From the NCBI RefSeq assembly GCF_026278345.1, contig NZ_CP111085.1:4932282-4996281 (forward strand): a DNA stretch of 64,000 nucleotides. The letters are read 5' to 3'. This stretch comes from Tellurirhabdus rosea (GTDB lineage Bacteria; Bacteroidota; Bacteroidia; Cytophagales; Spirosomataceae). Both the position numbers and the translations under genes were made by a program. Below the pieces are notes generated by a model. It worked only from the letters and a program-made list of their open reading frames with translations. It was not told where the DNA came from and ran no database searches. Positions 44,801 to 54,786 of this stretch are shown here, piece after piece; the stretch's first letter is position 1; each line of letters begins with the position of its first letter.

Positions 44801-46700
44801 CGTTGGCGTGACGGCCTACGAGGTGTATCAGGGGACAACGCTGGTCAACGGCACGGTCAACGGAACGTCGCTTTACCTTTCAGGGCTAAGTTGTAATACG
44901 GCCTATACTTTTACCGTAAAAGCCAAAGATGCCGCCGGAAACGTGTCTCCTGCCAGTATGGGCCTGAGCGTCACCACGCTGACCTGCGTGGATAACGAGG
45001 CTCCGACCGTACCGACGAACCTTGCGGCGAGCAACGTCACGGCCAACGGCCTGACCCTGAACTGGACGGCTTCGACGGACAACGTGGGCGTGACCGCCTA
45101 CGAAGTGTACGGGAACGGCACGCTGCTGAACGGCAATGTCACCGGCACCACGTTGAACATCGGCAACCTGACCTGCGGGACGGCCTACACGTTCACCGTA
45201 CTGGCCAGAGACGCGGCGGGCAACAAATCGGCCCAGAGTGCGGCGGCGAGCGCCACCACCGCCGGATGCCCGCCCACCGGCACGGACCTGGTGTACGACG
45301 AGGCGCTGAATACCGGCTGGCAGGAATGGTCGTGGTCGGTAGAGCGGAATTATTCGGCCACAAATCCGGTCAAAGCGGGGCAGCACGCGCTGGCGATCAC
45401 TTATACCGACGGCTGGGGCGGCTGGTCGGTGATCCGCAACACGCACTTCGTCACGACACCGCAGACGGTCGTTCGGTTCTGGATTTATGCCACGACCAAT
45501 AAAACGATTGGGGTGTACACCAATGCCGAAAACGAAAGCCAGCAGAGCCCGGCGGTCTCCTTCGTGCCCACGCCGAACACCTGGCAGGAAGTGGTCATTA
45601 CGATGGCACAACTGGGCAATCCGGCCCGGATCAGGCGCATCACCGTGCAGTCGCAGGCGTCCGGAACCAACCAGATTTATCTCGATAACCTGCGCCTCGA
45701 ACCGTCTTTCGGCGTATCGGCCAGCAACGTCACGGCCACGGGCCTGCGCCTGAACTGGACGGCTCCGGCGGAAATCAGCGCGGCCAGCTACGACGTGTAC
45801 CGCAACGGAACGCTGCTAAACGGGAACGTCACCGGAACTTCGCTGGACGTGACGGGCCTGACCTGCGGAACGGCTTACGCTTTTAACGTGATAGCGAAGG
45901 AAGCGACCGGCACCCGGACTGTGCAGAGTGTGCCCCTGAGCGCCACGACCACCGCCTGCCCGAATTCCTCGGCGGTCGAAATGATTTACGACGATGCCTT
46001 CAATACCGGCTGGCAGGAGTGGTCGTGGTCGCTGAGTGCCAATTACAACAGCACCAACCCGGTTAAAGCGGGGCAGAAGGCGCTGGCGCTGAGTTACAGC
46101 GGCGGCTGGGGCGGCTGGTCGATCATTCGCAACAGCCACTTCACGCCGACGCCGCAGACCACGGTTCGGTTCTGGCTGTACGCCACCACCAACAAGACCC
46201 TCAACGTGATGACTTATGCCGAAAACGAAAGCCAGATGAGCCGGACGGTTTCCTTCGTCCCGACGCCGAACACCTGGCAGGAGGTCGTCATTACGATGCC
46301 GCAGCTGGGCAATCCGGCTAAAATCAAACGGCTGGTCGTGCAGTCGGGGGCTTCCGGGGCCAACCTGATCCACCTCGATAACGTCCGCTTCGAAACGCCC
46401 AACAGCGGGGCGCGGATAGCCTCGGCTTCGGCGGAACTGCCCGGGGGGAGCCGGATGACCGTCAGCCCGAACCCGAGTAACGGCCCGGTGCGCATCCGGG
46501 TCGTTGCCAGCGAAGGCGGGGAGGCGAGGCTGAGCATTGTCGATCAGGCCGGTGTGCCGGTCTACAGCCAGATGGTGTCGTCGCAGGTCGGGGAGAACGA
46601 GTATACGCCCGATCTGAGCCAGGCCCCCGCCGGTGTTTACCTGGTGCAGTGGCAGACGCAGACCCACCGACTTGTCCAGCGGCTGGTGCTGATCAAATAA
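41814..46700 (+). CDS. Secreted multidomain glycoside hydrolase family 9 (cellulase-like) with T9SS sorting domain
   Basis: The 1628-residue protein has a signal peptide (about 1-22), an Ig-like CelD_N domain (about 25-110) and a GH9 catalytic domain (about 120-615). The GH9 metal/nucleophile motif DAGD is at 200-203, a His lies about residue 538, and the catalytic acid Glu604 lies in FTEVAIYNQA. After these come a Fn3 domain (about 630-722), a carbohydrate-binding-like beta-sandwich (about 724-862), three tandem Fn3 domains (about 869-1157), a second sandwich (about 1158-1300), a fifth Fn3, a third sandwich (about 1385-1528), and a C-terminal type IX secretion sorting domain. The start was placed at the signal peptide. 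It should cleave beta-glucans outside the cell. Confidence 0.93.
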   Translation: MKQQILWTLVWLLMAFRSLAAPPTTTEAIRIDQFGYLQNARKVAVIINPQVGSNANRPFQASTGANQYQVRRWTDDAVVFSGTIQAWKDGVTQTQSGDKGWWFDFSTVNTPGSYYIFDVGNNVGSYRFEIGDAVYNEVLKAAVRTYFYQRINFAKQPPFTDPKWADAATHEGPEQDRAARSRFAKTDPRTAKDLHGGWMDAGDMNKYVTFAEEPVVILLESYRLNPSVFTDNFNIPESGNGIPDILDEVKWELDFMKRMQDATGTGGLFLKVGVDNYNETNPPSADRRPRYYLPECTSSTLSGAAMFAVGGAVYRNIPALNAYAQDLIARAERAFARGRETTNGFTTFQTACDDGDIKSGDSDKPASIQLQSAVVAAIYLFEATGKAEYRTFVDDYHSRIDPIANEWWGPYLMHVHTALLRYAANPAATPSVASLIRSRKAQNNGVLSINDYNARNDLYRAYMADAQYHWGSNQVRGNAGMLNMDFADFNINPSNKALYKEVAAEYLHWFHGVNAQGKVMLSNMYAFGADNSQNEIYHTWFAHGTEWDNALTSPRGPAPGYLTGGPNHMDQYDGTVGDIRNEPLQKRYRDWNTGFPENSWIFTEVAIYNQAPYIALLSRLMTPTTDPTDTEAPTAPSNLVASDLSPYSVKLSWNASVDNRAVTAYEIYRDGTKAAETPQTFISIETLAPGTDYVFTVKAIDFSANRSAASNAVNVSTPAPSPNDYILYGDALRHTLQNWSWGSTSNTANTDPVKMGEKSLKVDVTAAWGALSLRNSEILQTANYPGGVQFWFYGSEKAVRVTVNTTETAEPSNSYRISAEPNTWTLVRIPWSEWGSPSQIQRINIMDGSGGPQSFVIDDLRLIAGASTPDTQAPTTPGNLMASDVTGNSLKLSWTASTDNIGVAAYEVYRNGTLLNGNVTGTSLDVTGLTCTTTYNFAVRAKDAAGNGSPNTPAIYVTTPYCPTNDTQAPSVPTNLTATNVTASGLTLSWTASGDNVGVTAYEVYQGTTLVNGTVNGTSLYLSGLSCNTAYTFTVKAKDAAGNVSPASMGLSVTTLTCVDNEAPTVPTNLAASNVTANGLTLNWTASTDNVGVTAYEVYGNGTLLNGNVTGTTLNIGNLTCGTAYTFTVLARDAAGNKSAQSAAASATTAGCPPTGTDLVYDEALNTGWQEWSWSVERNYSATNPVKAGQHALAITYTDGWGGWSVIRNTHFVTTPQTVVRFWIYATTNKTIGVYTNAENESQQSPAVSFVPTPNTWQEVVITMAQLGNPARIRRITVQSQASGTNQIYLDNLRLEPSFGVSASNVTATGLRLNWTAPAEISAASYDVYRNGTLLNGNVTGTSLDVTGLTCGTAYAFNVIAKEATGTRTVQSVPLSATTTACPNSSAVEMIYDDAFNTGWQEWSWSLSANYNSTNPVKAGQKALALSYSGGWGGWSIIRNSHFTPTPQTTVRFWLYATTNKTLNVMTYAENESQMSRTVSFVPTPNTWQEVVITMPQLGNPAKIKRLVVQSGASGANLIHLDNVRFETPNSGARIASASAELPGGSRMTVSPNPSNGPVRIRVVASEGGEARLSIVDQAGVPVYSQMVSSQVGENEYTPDLSQAPAGVYLVQWQTQTHRLVQRLVLIK
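44419..46390. repeat. Intragenic Fn3 / carbohydrate-binding module duplications
   Basis: Within the GH9 gene the Fn3 unit starting with the APTxPxNLxAS pattern is repeated, and the segment encoding NGTLLNGNVTGTSLDVTGLTC occurs nearly unchanged at about 44546 and 45805. The binding-like module with NTGWQEWSWS occurs twice (about 45286-45700 and 45967-46390) with high similarity (NTWQEVVIT, LGNPA). These are recent duplications inside one gene. Confidence 0.88.
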
Positions 46701-46739
46701 GCTTTAAGAGCCCACTTTAGTGGATTGTTGATAATTCGG

Positions 46740-46778
46740 AACCGCCGTATTTCCATTGAGAAGACGGCGGTTTTTGTT
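46740..46778 (+). terminator. Rho-independent terminator
   Basis: AACCGCCGT (46740-46748) pairs with ACGGCGGTT (46764-46772), followed by T-rich sequence. It closes the GH9 gene. Downstream, TACTTTTC and TACCTTTA elements before acs resemble -7 boxes but lack clear -33 partners. Confidence 0.85.
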
Positions 46779-46925
46779 TTTTGCGCACTCAAGCATAGAA
46801 GCCTTGTTCTTCTTCGAAGAAACTATATCATTTTAGCAAAGTTTTCTGCGTATATCCCTACTTTTCCCTAAAACCTTTCTACCTTTAACCATCCGTTTAT
46901 CATTATTCCTTTACCGTGTTGAATT

Positions 46926-48833
<1,908 letters not shown>

Positions 48834-48860
48834 GACACTCTATTTTGGGTTTTGATTGGT

Positions 48861-48890
48861 AAAAGCGCCGGGCCGTTGTCCGGCGTTTTT
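48861..48890 (+). terminator. Rho-independent terminator
   Basis: The left side 48861-48871 and the right side CCGGCGTTTTT (about 48880-48890) form a G/C-rich stem with one bulged base, followed by TTATT. It ends acs, and the AT-rich island starts shortly after. Confidence 0.85.
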
Positions 48891-49013
48891 ATTGGGGAAG
48901 AGGTTGGGGCATGTTTGGGTTGATAAAAGCCGTTGAAGGGTTTGTGGTTTATCTTAATTTATTGATTTATAGGATATTAATTAAAATTCGGCGGCTTTAA
49001 CAGAAGCTGATTT

Positions 49014-49021
49014 TACTTTTG
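49014..49021 (+). promoter_or_regulatory. Candidate -7 box for the AT-rich two-gene unit
   Basis: TACTTTTG is an exact match to TAnnTTTG and lies 74 bases upstream of the DGxQR gene. No clear TTTG element was found 19-21 bases upstream, so this is a partial promoter assignment. The gap 48891-49094 is otherwise AT-rich DNA without another recognised feature. Confidence 0.4.
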
Positions 49022-49094
49022 GCCGGGTAGTTGTTATTTTGTCAAAACTTTCGGCTATTTATGAGTTGCAGCAAGTAAAAAACATTTCAGAATT

Positions 49095-50117
49095 ATGTAC
49101 ATACATACAATTGACTACGACAAAGTAATTAAAAGCAGGTATGTTACTGCGGTAACAAATTATAGATATGCACTAAATTATCTCGTCCCATTAATAGACC
49201 GTCTGGATATTCAAAGAAATATCCAGGATAGCAAATTCTATAGCCGACTTGAAAGGGACTTGGTGAAAGGTTGCATTATGCCGCCTTTAACACTTGCTTT
49301 TATCGACCAGAATGCCATAAACATTGAGGATAGTAAGGCCTTTTCGATATATTTCGAAGAGAATATAAAGGAAGGATTTATACTTGATGGTATCCAAAGG
49401 CTAAACACATTGCAGCGAACCTTTAAAAAATATGATGGCGAATTGGATTTAAACAGAAACCTTTATTTGAATATAGTAATATGTTCTTCAATGGACAATT
49501 TGCTTTATCGAATGATTACGCTTAATAATGGCCAAAAACCAATGTCTGCACGTCATCAAATTGAAATATTGACAGCTAATTTATTTGAATTTGAAGGCTC
49601 GGAAATGCCAATATTTACAGAACGTGAAGCTAAAAGGTTAAAAATAAAAGTGGCATTTAATAAAAGTGATTTTATAAAAGGATATTTAGGATTTTTAGCC
49701 AACTCAACAAACATAGAAAACCAAAAAATCATTGAGGAAAAGCTGGATGAGCTAATTGCTGATAAAATTCTTGATTCAAATATTACCGAAGATGAACTTG
49801 AATTCTCAGATATAGTTGGTATTATTAATAGATTTAGTACAAATGATAGATTGTTCAAGTGGTTCAAAAACGCAAATAATTTTATTGGGTTCTGTGTAGG
49901 GATAAAGTCAAATTATCAAGTCATAAATTCAACTAAAACAGAGTCGTTTAATGACTCCGTTCGTCTATTCGAGCAGGCTTTTGAATCTTTCAATTTTTCG
50001 AAAATAAAAGTTGGCAGAATTCGTAGGAACTTAGTAAGCTATTTTATAAAGAATTATGGTGAACTTAGTAATACTGATGTTTTAGATTTAGTTGACATTT
50101 TATCGCAAGTCGATTGA
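49095..50117 (+). CDS. DGxQR-motif protein (ParB-like fold; DUF262/DGQHR-like)
   Basis: The 340-residue product carries LDGIQRLNTL (Asp98 to Arg102), matching the DGQQR/DGQHR signature of DUF262 and DndB-like ParB-fold proteins. It also has a later NNGQKPMS segment (144-151), the second conserved block of this group. These families appear in restriction-like systems (GmrSD, Dnd, BREX-associated). Codon and base use are AT-rich, unlike all genes up to acs. The next gene starts one base after its stop, so the two form a coupled pair. Whether it is a nuclease, an NTPase or a regulator is not shown. Confidence 0.8.
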   Translation: MYIHTIDYDKVIKSRYVTAVTNYRYALNYLVPLIDRLDIQRNIQDSKFYSRLERDLVKGCIMPPLTLAFIDQNAINIEDSKAFSIYFEENIKEGFILDGIQRLNTLQRTFKKYDGELDLNRNLYLNIVICSSMDNLLYRMITLNNGQKPMSARHQIEILTANLFEFEGSEMPIFTEREAKRLKIKVAFNKSDFIKGYLGFLANSTNIENQKIIEEKLDELIADKILDSNITEDELEFSDIVGIINRFSTNDRLFKWFKNANNFIGFCVGIKSNYQVINSTKTESFNDSVRLFEQAFESFNFSKIKVGRIRRNLVSYFIKNYGELSNTDVLDLVDILSQVD

Positions 50118-50118
50118 T

Positions 50119-51030
50119 ATGACAGCATTCGAACCCTTTTCGTTCAAGGAGTGCTTGCCGCCAAGGTCTCATTCCGCATTGTCACCAATTTTACATGTTA
50201 AGCCGAAGCAGAATTCCGAAGTTTTACTTTTACGTTTACTCTCAGGTACATTAGACCTTAAAAATAATACAACAGGTATATTAATAAATCAAAGGAACAA
50301 CTACACATTATTTGACTTTAGGCCAAATCAAAGAATATCCGCAACGGTAATACTTAATGTATTCTCAATAGATGGAATTAGTGAAGCAAAAGTTTTCAAC
50401 TACTATAAAGAGTGTTTCAAGTTTGGGAATCGTAATCTATTTAAAAACTTATTACTTGAACTGAGTAATTATTTTTATCAAACTCAAAAGAAATCTCATG
50501 CGACTGCATTCTTGCACTTATACCGTTCATTTGAGTTAATCTCTTACTGTTTTCCTTTATTTTATGCATCTAAGTCTACAAGTTATGAAAAGACGTTTAT
50601 AAGCTTAAAAGAATATTTTTCAAAGGCTGATGGGGAGAGACCTTTTTTTAAAAAATTTGTACATGATCATTTATTTGCAAGCGATTTACGACTAGACCAG
50701 ACTTTACCAATAAAAATTACAGCTCCTAAGCCCGAGCTACAAAAACAGTACTTCGATGCACTAAAAAGGTTATGCGATGCCAATTCGAATATTGACGTTA
50801 AGTCTGCAACACCAAACATAGAAATTGTAATATCAAGAAAAGGCTTAACTAGTCTTATAATTGATTTAAGGAATAGATACTTTCATTTATTGACGGGAGA
50901 TTTTAACGACAACTTTAGCTCTGGTGAATTAGCCGAAATTGATCAGTGTTTTGTTTTATTAAATGACATAATATTAAATTGGCTATCTGTTATTTATTTT
51001 CAGATAGTGAAAAAAACAATAAGCCCATGA
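50119..51030 (+). CDS. HEPN-motif protein coupled to the DGxQR gene
   Basis: The 303-residue, AT-rich gene has one recognisable motif near the C-terminus: R251-N-R-Y-F-H256. This fits the R(N)xxxH signature of HEPN ribonucleases, and helical sequence follows it (GELAEIDQCFVLLNDIILNW), as in ApeA/Abi-type HEPN domains. The first two thirds are not recognised. The start is one base after the previous stop; an alternative start overlapping that gene is in frame. The partner and base composition suggest a defence or toxin-antitoxin type module, which is inference. Confidence 0.7.
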   Translation: MTAFEPFSFKECLPPRSHSALSPILHVKPKQNSEVLLLRLLSGTLDLKNNTTGILINQRNNYTLFDFRPNQRISATVILNVFSIDGISEAKVFNYYKECFKFGNRNLFKNLLLELSNYFYQTQKKSHATAFLHLYRSFELISYCFPLFYASKSTSYEKTFISLKEYFSKADGERPFFKKFVHDHLFASDLRLDQTLPIKITAPKPELQKQYFDALKRLCDANSNIDVKSATPNIEIVISRKGLTSLIIDLRNRYFHLLTGDFNDNFSSGELAEIDQCFVLLNDIILNWLSVIYFQIVKKTISP

Positions 51031-51081
51031 TATAGCAATTCACAAATAAACTTTCTTTGGTAAGCCAGCCCTCGCTCTACC

Positions 51082-51255
51082 ATGATTCACCACCAATTCG
51101 CAGAGCGGGCCAGACGGGTTTTGGCGGAAGACCCAACGGTTATCGGCCTGTCCGTGGCTGGCTCCTGGCTGACCAACGAACTTGACTAATTCTCCGACCT
51201 TGACCTTGTCTTGGTTACAAAAACGAAAATTTTCACCGACCGGGAGGTTCCTTAA
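51082..51255 (+). pseudogene. Remnant of a nucleotidyltransferase (MNT) gene with a nonsense codon
   Basis: The frame from ATG 51082 reads an MNT N-terminus with the conserved run GSW..ELD, then TAA at 51187-51189, then continues in the same frame as FSDLDLVLVT up to a second stop at 51253-51255. Intact homologues have DE[YF]SDLDL here, so a single G-to-T change of a Glu codon is a simple explanation. The rest of the protein is missing. It looks like an aminoglycoside-type nucleotidyltransferase fragment and lies 51 bases after the HEPN gene. Confidence 0.85.
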
Positions 51256-51288
51256 TCTTCTAAACAACGCCAATATTCTGTTCGTGAT

Positions 51289-51768
51289 ATGATCTTTATG
51301 ACACAAACCATATTTTACACCGACTTTAAAACCTTACGATCAGCCTACATCGAGGTAAAGTCGTTTATTGAAAAAGAAGCTGGCGACGAGGTGTCTTCGT
51401 TGAACACTAAAATTGAAGATGATTTAGGCTGTGCAGGGGACGATAATTATGAACTCCTTGAAAAGTTCGTCGCTAAATATAAATTGGACGCTACTGGGTT
51501 TAAATATTCAAAACACTTTCTTTCAGAAGGCGAACTTTTTGGTTCTGGGGCGGCACTTTTGACACTTTTGGCGTTGCCTTTTGTAATTACGTTTCGGTTG
51601 ATTAAGGGGTTAACGCGTGGAAAGGTTGACCTAAACAAAGCCAATTTAATTCCTGATTGGCAGCGGCAAACAACAGACATAACATTCGGTGACCTGTTGA
51701 CCTGGTATCTAACCGGTCAATACAACCTTCGGGCAAACGTTGTGGTACGATTAGGAAACGCCGGATAA
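51289..51768 (+). CDS. DUF1493-like protein
   Basis: The 159-residue product has an acyl-carrier-like helical N-terminal half with the pattern KIEDDLGCAGDD.YELLEKF and a C-terminal half with one hydrophobic segment (about 85-105). This resembles DUF1493-type proteins; the match is by eye. Two Met codons near the start (51289 and 51298) are equally plausible. It is of intermediate GC content and sits at the right edge of the AT-rich island. Its function is unknown. Confidence 0.65.
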   Translation: MIFMTQTIFYTDFKTLRSAYIEVKSFIEKEAGDEVSSLNTKIEDDLGCAGDDNYELLEKFVAKYKLDATGFKYSKHFLSEGELFGSGAALLTLLALPFVITFRLIKGLTRGKVDLNKANLIPDWQRQTTDITFGDLLTWYLTGQYNLRANVVVRLGNAG

Positions 51769-51910
51769 CTAGAGTTTGCCGCAATAACTGCTGATCGCCA
51801 ACAGCCTTTCGGGATGGAAGCCCGCCGAATGCCACGACTGCCGCAAACGCCGGGCAGAACGAATCAGGCAATAGGGCCGTTAGGGAATGAGCATTAACGA
51901 ATAAACGACT

Positions 51911-52675
51911 ATGTCAATAACCAGAGAAGCGGAACTGATTGGGATGCAGAAAGCCAGCGAAGCGGTTGCCTACACCCTGAAGGAAATGCGAAAGTATGCC
52001 CGGCCCGGCATGACGACTAAAGAGCTGGACAGTTACGGGGCCGCCATCCTTTCGGACTTTGGTGCCAAATCCGCTCCGTATGTAACCTACGGCTTTCCGG
52101 GCTGGACCTGCATCAGCGTCAATCATGAGTTTTGCCACGGAATTCCGTCCGACAACCGAATCCTGAAAGAGGGCGATCTGGTGAATATCGATGTTTCGGC
52201 CGAACTCGATGGGTTCTGGTCGGACAATGGCGGCTCGTTTGTCCTCGGGGAAGACGTCAACCGGCACCAGAAACTCGTAGACGCTTCCCGGCAGATTTTG
52301 CAGAAAGCCATCGCCAACATCAAAGGCGGGGTGCGCATCTCGGACATTGGGCATCTGATGGAAACCGAAGCCAAAAAACGGGGCTACAAGGTCATTAAAA
52401 ACCTCACCGGCCACGGAATCGGACGAAGCCTGCACGAAGAACCGGGCGAAATCGCGAATTACAGGGACCGTTCCAATACGACCAGATTCCGGAAAAACTC
52501 CGTCGTGGCCATTGAAACCTTTATCGCCACCACGTCCACCTACGCCGAAACCCTGAACGACGGCTGGACACTGGTGGGCAACAAAGGCGGCTTTATGGCA
52601 CAACACGAACATACGATTGTCGTGACGGACGGGAAGCCCATCATTCTGACCGAAAAGAATGACATCTGGAATTGA
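51911..52675 (+). CDS. map: Type I methionine aminopeptidase
   Basis: The 254-residue enzyme removes N-terminal Met. Metal ligands are visible: two Asp in NIDVSAELDGFWSDNG, His in GHGIGRSLHEEP, Glu in AIETFIA and Glu in QHEHTIVV. The domain is the plain catalytic core without a zinc-finger extension. It is not in a ribosomal-protein context, so it may be a second, accessory copy beside the mobile-looking island; that is a guess. Confidence 0.95.
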   Translation: MSITREAELIGMQKASEAVAYTLKEMRKYARPGMTTKELDSYGAAILSDFGAKSAPYVTYGFPGWTCISVNHEFCHGIPSDNRILKEGDLVNIDVSAELDGFWSDNGGSFVLGEDVNRHQKLVDASRQILQKAIANIKGGVRISDIGHLMETEAKKRGYKVIKNLTGHGIGRSLHEEPGEIANYRDRSNTTRFRKNSVVAIETFIATTSTYAETLNDGWTLVGNKGGFMAQHEHTIVVTDGKPIILTEKNDIWN

Positions 52676-52815
52676 TTCAACCGTTTCCAGACTAGCCATT
52701 GCTTACTGCGCCCTGCGGGTGGCGGAGGCGTTGCGCGTTTAGGACGTCTGGCTTTCGGAAATAGTACTCACTCGTGGCCCTGCCTCAGTCGTGGTACGAG
52801 CCTCGCCGGTTAGCC

Positions 52816-53562
52816 TTAAAACGTCAAACTGTAACCAACATACGCATACGTGATCGAAAGCCGCACCCGCTCGGCCTTGGGGTAAAAGAATTTAGCAAGC
52901 CCAAGTTTGATAGAGCTTCTCCCTAACTCGACCCGTCCGCCCGCAGTAAACAGGATGATCTGCGAAAAATTCTTTTTTGCCGAATTCGTTTCCGCGTATT
53001 GATTCTGCGTGATAAAATGAAAGCCTCTGACTATTTTTCGGCTATAACTAACACTCGCCGTACTCTTGACCTGATCGGGTAAATTGATGGTCCAGTTGGT
53101 GTCGAAATCGCCAAGCAGGTACTTGCCCCGCACCGTGCCGACGCCCAGGGTCAGATGGCTGTTGGGGTTCCCATGCGTGAGCAGCAATTGAGGAAAGAAT
53201 AGATACCCCTTGTTGTCCCGTCGCCCATAACCAAGCTGGGAGTAAGTCACAGAGGCCGCTATCGCCAGCTTTTCAGACAGGGGAAGGCTGTATTGAGCCC
53301 TCAGGTAAAAAGGCGGACGTTTAAGCGGAATAAGGGACAGGCCGCCCGCCAGCAACAGACGGTTCGTCACACTATATTGAATTCCGTTTACCAGAATGTA
53401 ATGGTTGTTATAAACGAAAGTGCCTTTGGGCGGCGTCAGGGCGCTGGGTTGAAAGAAGTACGAAGTATAGGAAGCGTTGGTTACGGAGGTGTCTTTCTGA
53501 CTAAACCCTTCGCTGGAAAAAAGTAACGCAATGAAGAAAAAGAAACAGCGGGGTATTGTCAT
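52816..53562 (-). CDS. Outer membrane beta-barrel protein, unknown
   Basis: The 248-residue protein has a signal peptide (about 1-21, ending GFSQK) and alternating aromatic/hydrophobic beta strands to a final YVGYSLTF. This ends in a C-terminal aromatic residue, as outer membrane barrels do. There is no recognised family. It is monocistronic; the AraC-type gene upstream lies 150 bases away on the same strand. The regions on both sides (52676-52815 and 53563-53712) have no feature I recognise. Confidence 0.8.
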   Translation of the reverse strand: MTIPRCFFFFIALLFSSEGFSQKDTSVTNASYTSYFFQPSALTPPKGTFVYNNHYILVNGIQYSVTNRLLLAGGLSLIPLKRPPFYLRAQYSLPLSEKLAIAASVTYSQLGYGRRDNKGYLFFPQLLLTHGNPNSHLTLGVGTVRGKYLLGDFDTNWTINLPDQVKSTASVSYSRKIVRGFHFITQNQYAETNSAKKNFSQIILFTAGGRVELGRSSIKLGLAKFFYPKAERVRLSITYAYVGYSLTF

Positions 53563-53712
53563 GTACCAAAGTGGTCAACCTTGAAGGCTGGCGTAAAAGA
53601 ATTCCTAAAGATAGGCAAAAAGAGTCCTTGATTTGCAGGAGATTGATTCTTCGGTAAGAATCCGCTGGTGGGACGCCCCTGCGTTCCGGTGCCACGGCTT
53701 TAAGTCTGTGAG

Positions 53713-54717
53713 CTACATCGCCAGTTCTTTCAAAGGCTCCTCCGGTTGGCTTCGAAACCGATGCCGCATCCTTTCCGGGGTGGTGCCAAACCATTTTTTA
53801 AACGCGTGGAGGAAGGCGGCGGGTTCGGAATAGCCCAGAATATAGGAAATCGAGGCAATACTGTATTGCTCGTGCCGGAGCAGAAACGAACAAAGATCTT
53901 TTTTCAAAACTTCCAGCACCTCCCGGAACGTGACGTTTTCGGCCTCCAGCCTCCTTTGCAGGGTCCGGGGCGTCATGCACAGGGTCTCACAAAGCCGCCG
54001 AATGTCCGGTAACTTCGGGTCCGACAGGGCGAGCATCGTGACTTTTACGCGGTTGGCGAAGCTGCTGTCCGGCTTAACCTCTTCGATCATTTTCAGATAC
54101 TGTGGGACGAGCAACTCCAGATGCAACCGCGCGTGACTCCGCATTCCGGCCTTCAGCACGCCGGGCTCGAACGAAACGGCAAACGCTTCGCTCTTAGACC
54201 AGCCTGTTGGATAATGGGCATCGTGGAACGGCGAGCCCAGACAAAGCTTTGGGTCCTGCTCCGACATCATCCGGATTTCCCGGGCGATGATGGTACAAAC
54301 GTTTTCCAGAATGACGCGGTTAAGGGCGGCCTTGCCATCGAGGATTTCCAGGGTCACCGTCGCCCGTTCGGGCGTGAGCTGCATGGACGCGCTGACAAGG
54401 GGCAGGGTGGCCGCGAGGTAAGAACCCAGATAATGCAGTGCCTCAGAAAGGGTGGTCGTCTGGAGCGAAATCTGGTAAATCAACCCGAGCAACTTCATGG
54501 AAATAAAGTTGCCCGCCTTAATTCCCCAGAGCGGATCGCCGAGTTTTTCGTGGACCGTTTCCAGAACAGCGTAAAAATCATTTGTACGGATCAGGGCCGT
54601 ATCGCTCCCGGGATCGGGCGGTAGTCCGTCGATGGATTTTAGCAACGGATTCACCGCCACGCCTCTTACCTGCGCGTATTCGGTGAAATTTTTGAGATGG
54701 GAGGCCAGTACGTTCAT
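53713..54717 (-). CDS. AraC-family transcriptional regulator
   Basis: The product is about 334 residues. The N-terminal region resembles the arabinose-binding/OruR-type domain of regulators that respond to amino acids or fatty acids, and the C-terminal pair of HTHs reads SIASISYILGYSEPAAFLHAFKKWFG. The Met at 54717 was chosen; another Met six codons upstream is in frame. It is divergent from a small membrane protein gene with 69 bases between starts, so it may control that gene. Confidence 0.92.
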   Translation of the reverse strand: MNVLASHLKNFTEYAQVRGVAVNPLLKSIDGLPPDPGSDTALIRTNDFYAVLETVHEKLGDPLWGIKAGNFISMKLLGLIYQISLQTTTLSEALHYLGSYLAATLPLVSASMQLTPERATVTLEILDGKAALNRVILENVCTIIAREIRMMSEQDPKLCLGSPFHDAHYPTGWSKSEAFAVSFEPGVLKAGMRSHARLHLELLVPQYLKMIEEVKPDSSFANRVKVTMLALSDPKLPDIRRLCETLCMTPRTLQRRLEAENVTFREVLEVLKKDLCSFLLRHEQYSIASISYILGYSEPAAFLHAFKKWFGTTPERMRHRFRSQPEEPLKELAM

Positions 54718-54756
54718 TTTGTCGCAAACTATCAATTTCGTCCGGAAAGTCGGGTC

Positions 54757-54764
54757 TAGTTTTG
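54757..54764 (+). promoter_or_regulatory. Candidate -7 box for the membrane protein gene
   Basis: TAGTTTTG matches TAnnTTTG exactly and sits 22 bases before the ATG at 54787. A TTTC 17 bases upstream is the only -33-like element. It lies in the short divergent region next to the AraC-type regulator. Confidence 0.45.
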
Positions 54765-54786
54765 CACAGTACTAAAACAAAACACC

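Noticed and set aside
51040-51306. Minus-strand open frame of 88 codons
   Set aside because: It lies antisense to the broken nucleotidyltransferase gene and has no motif.
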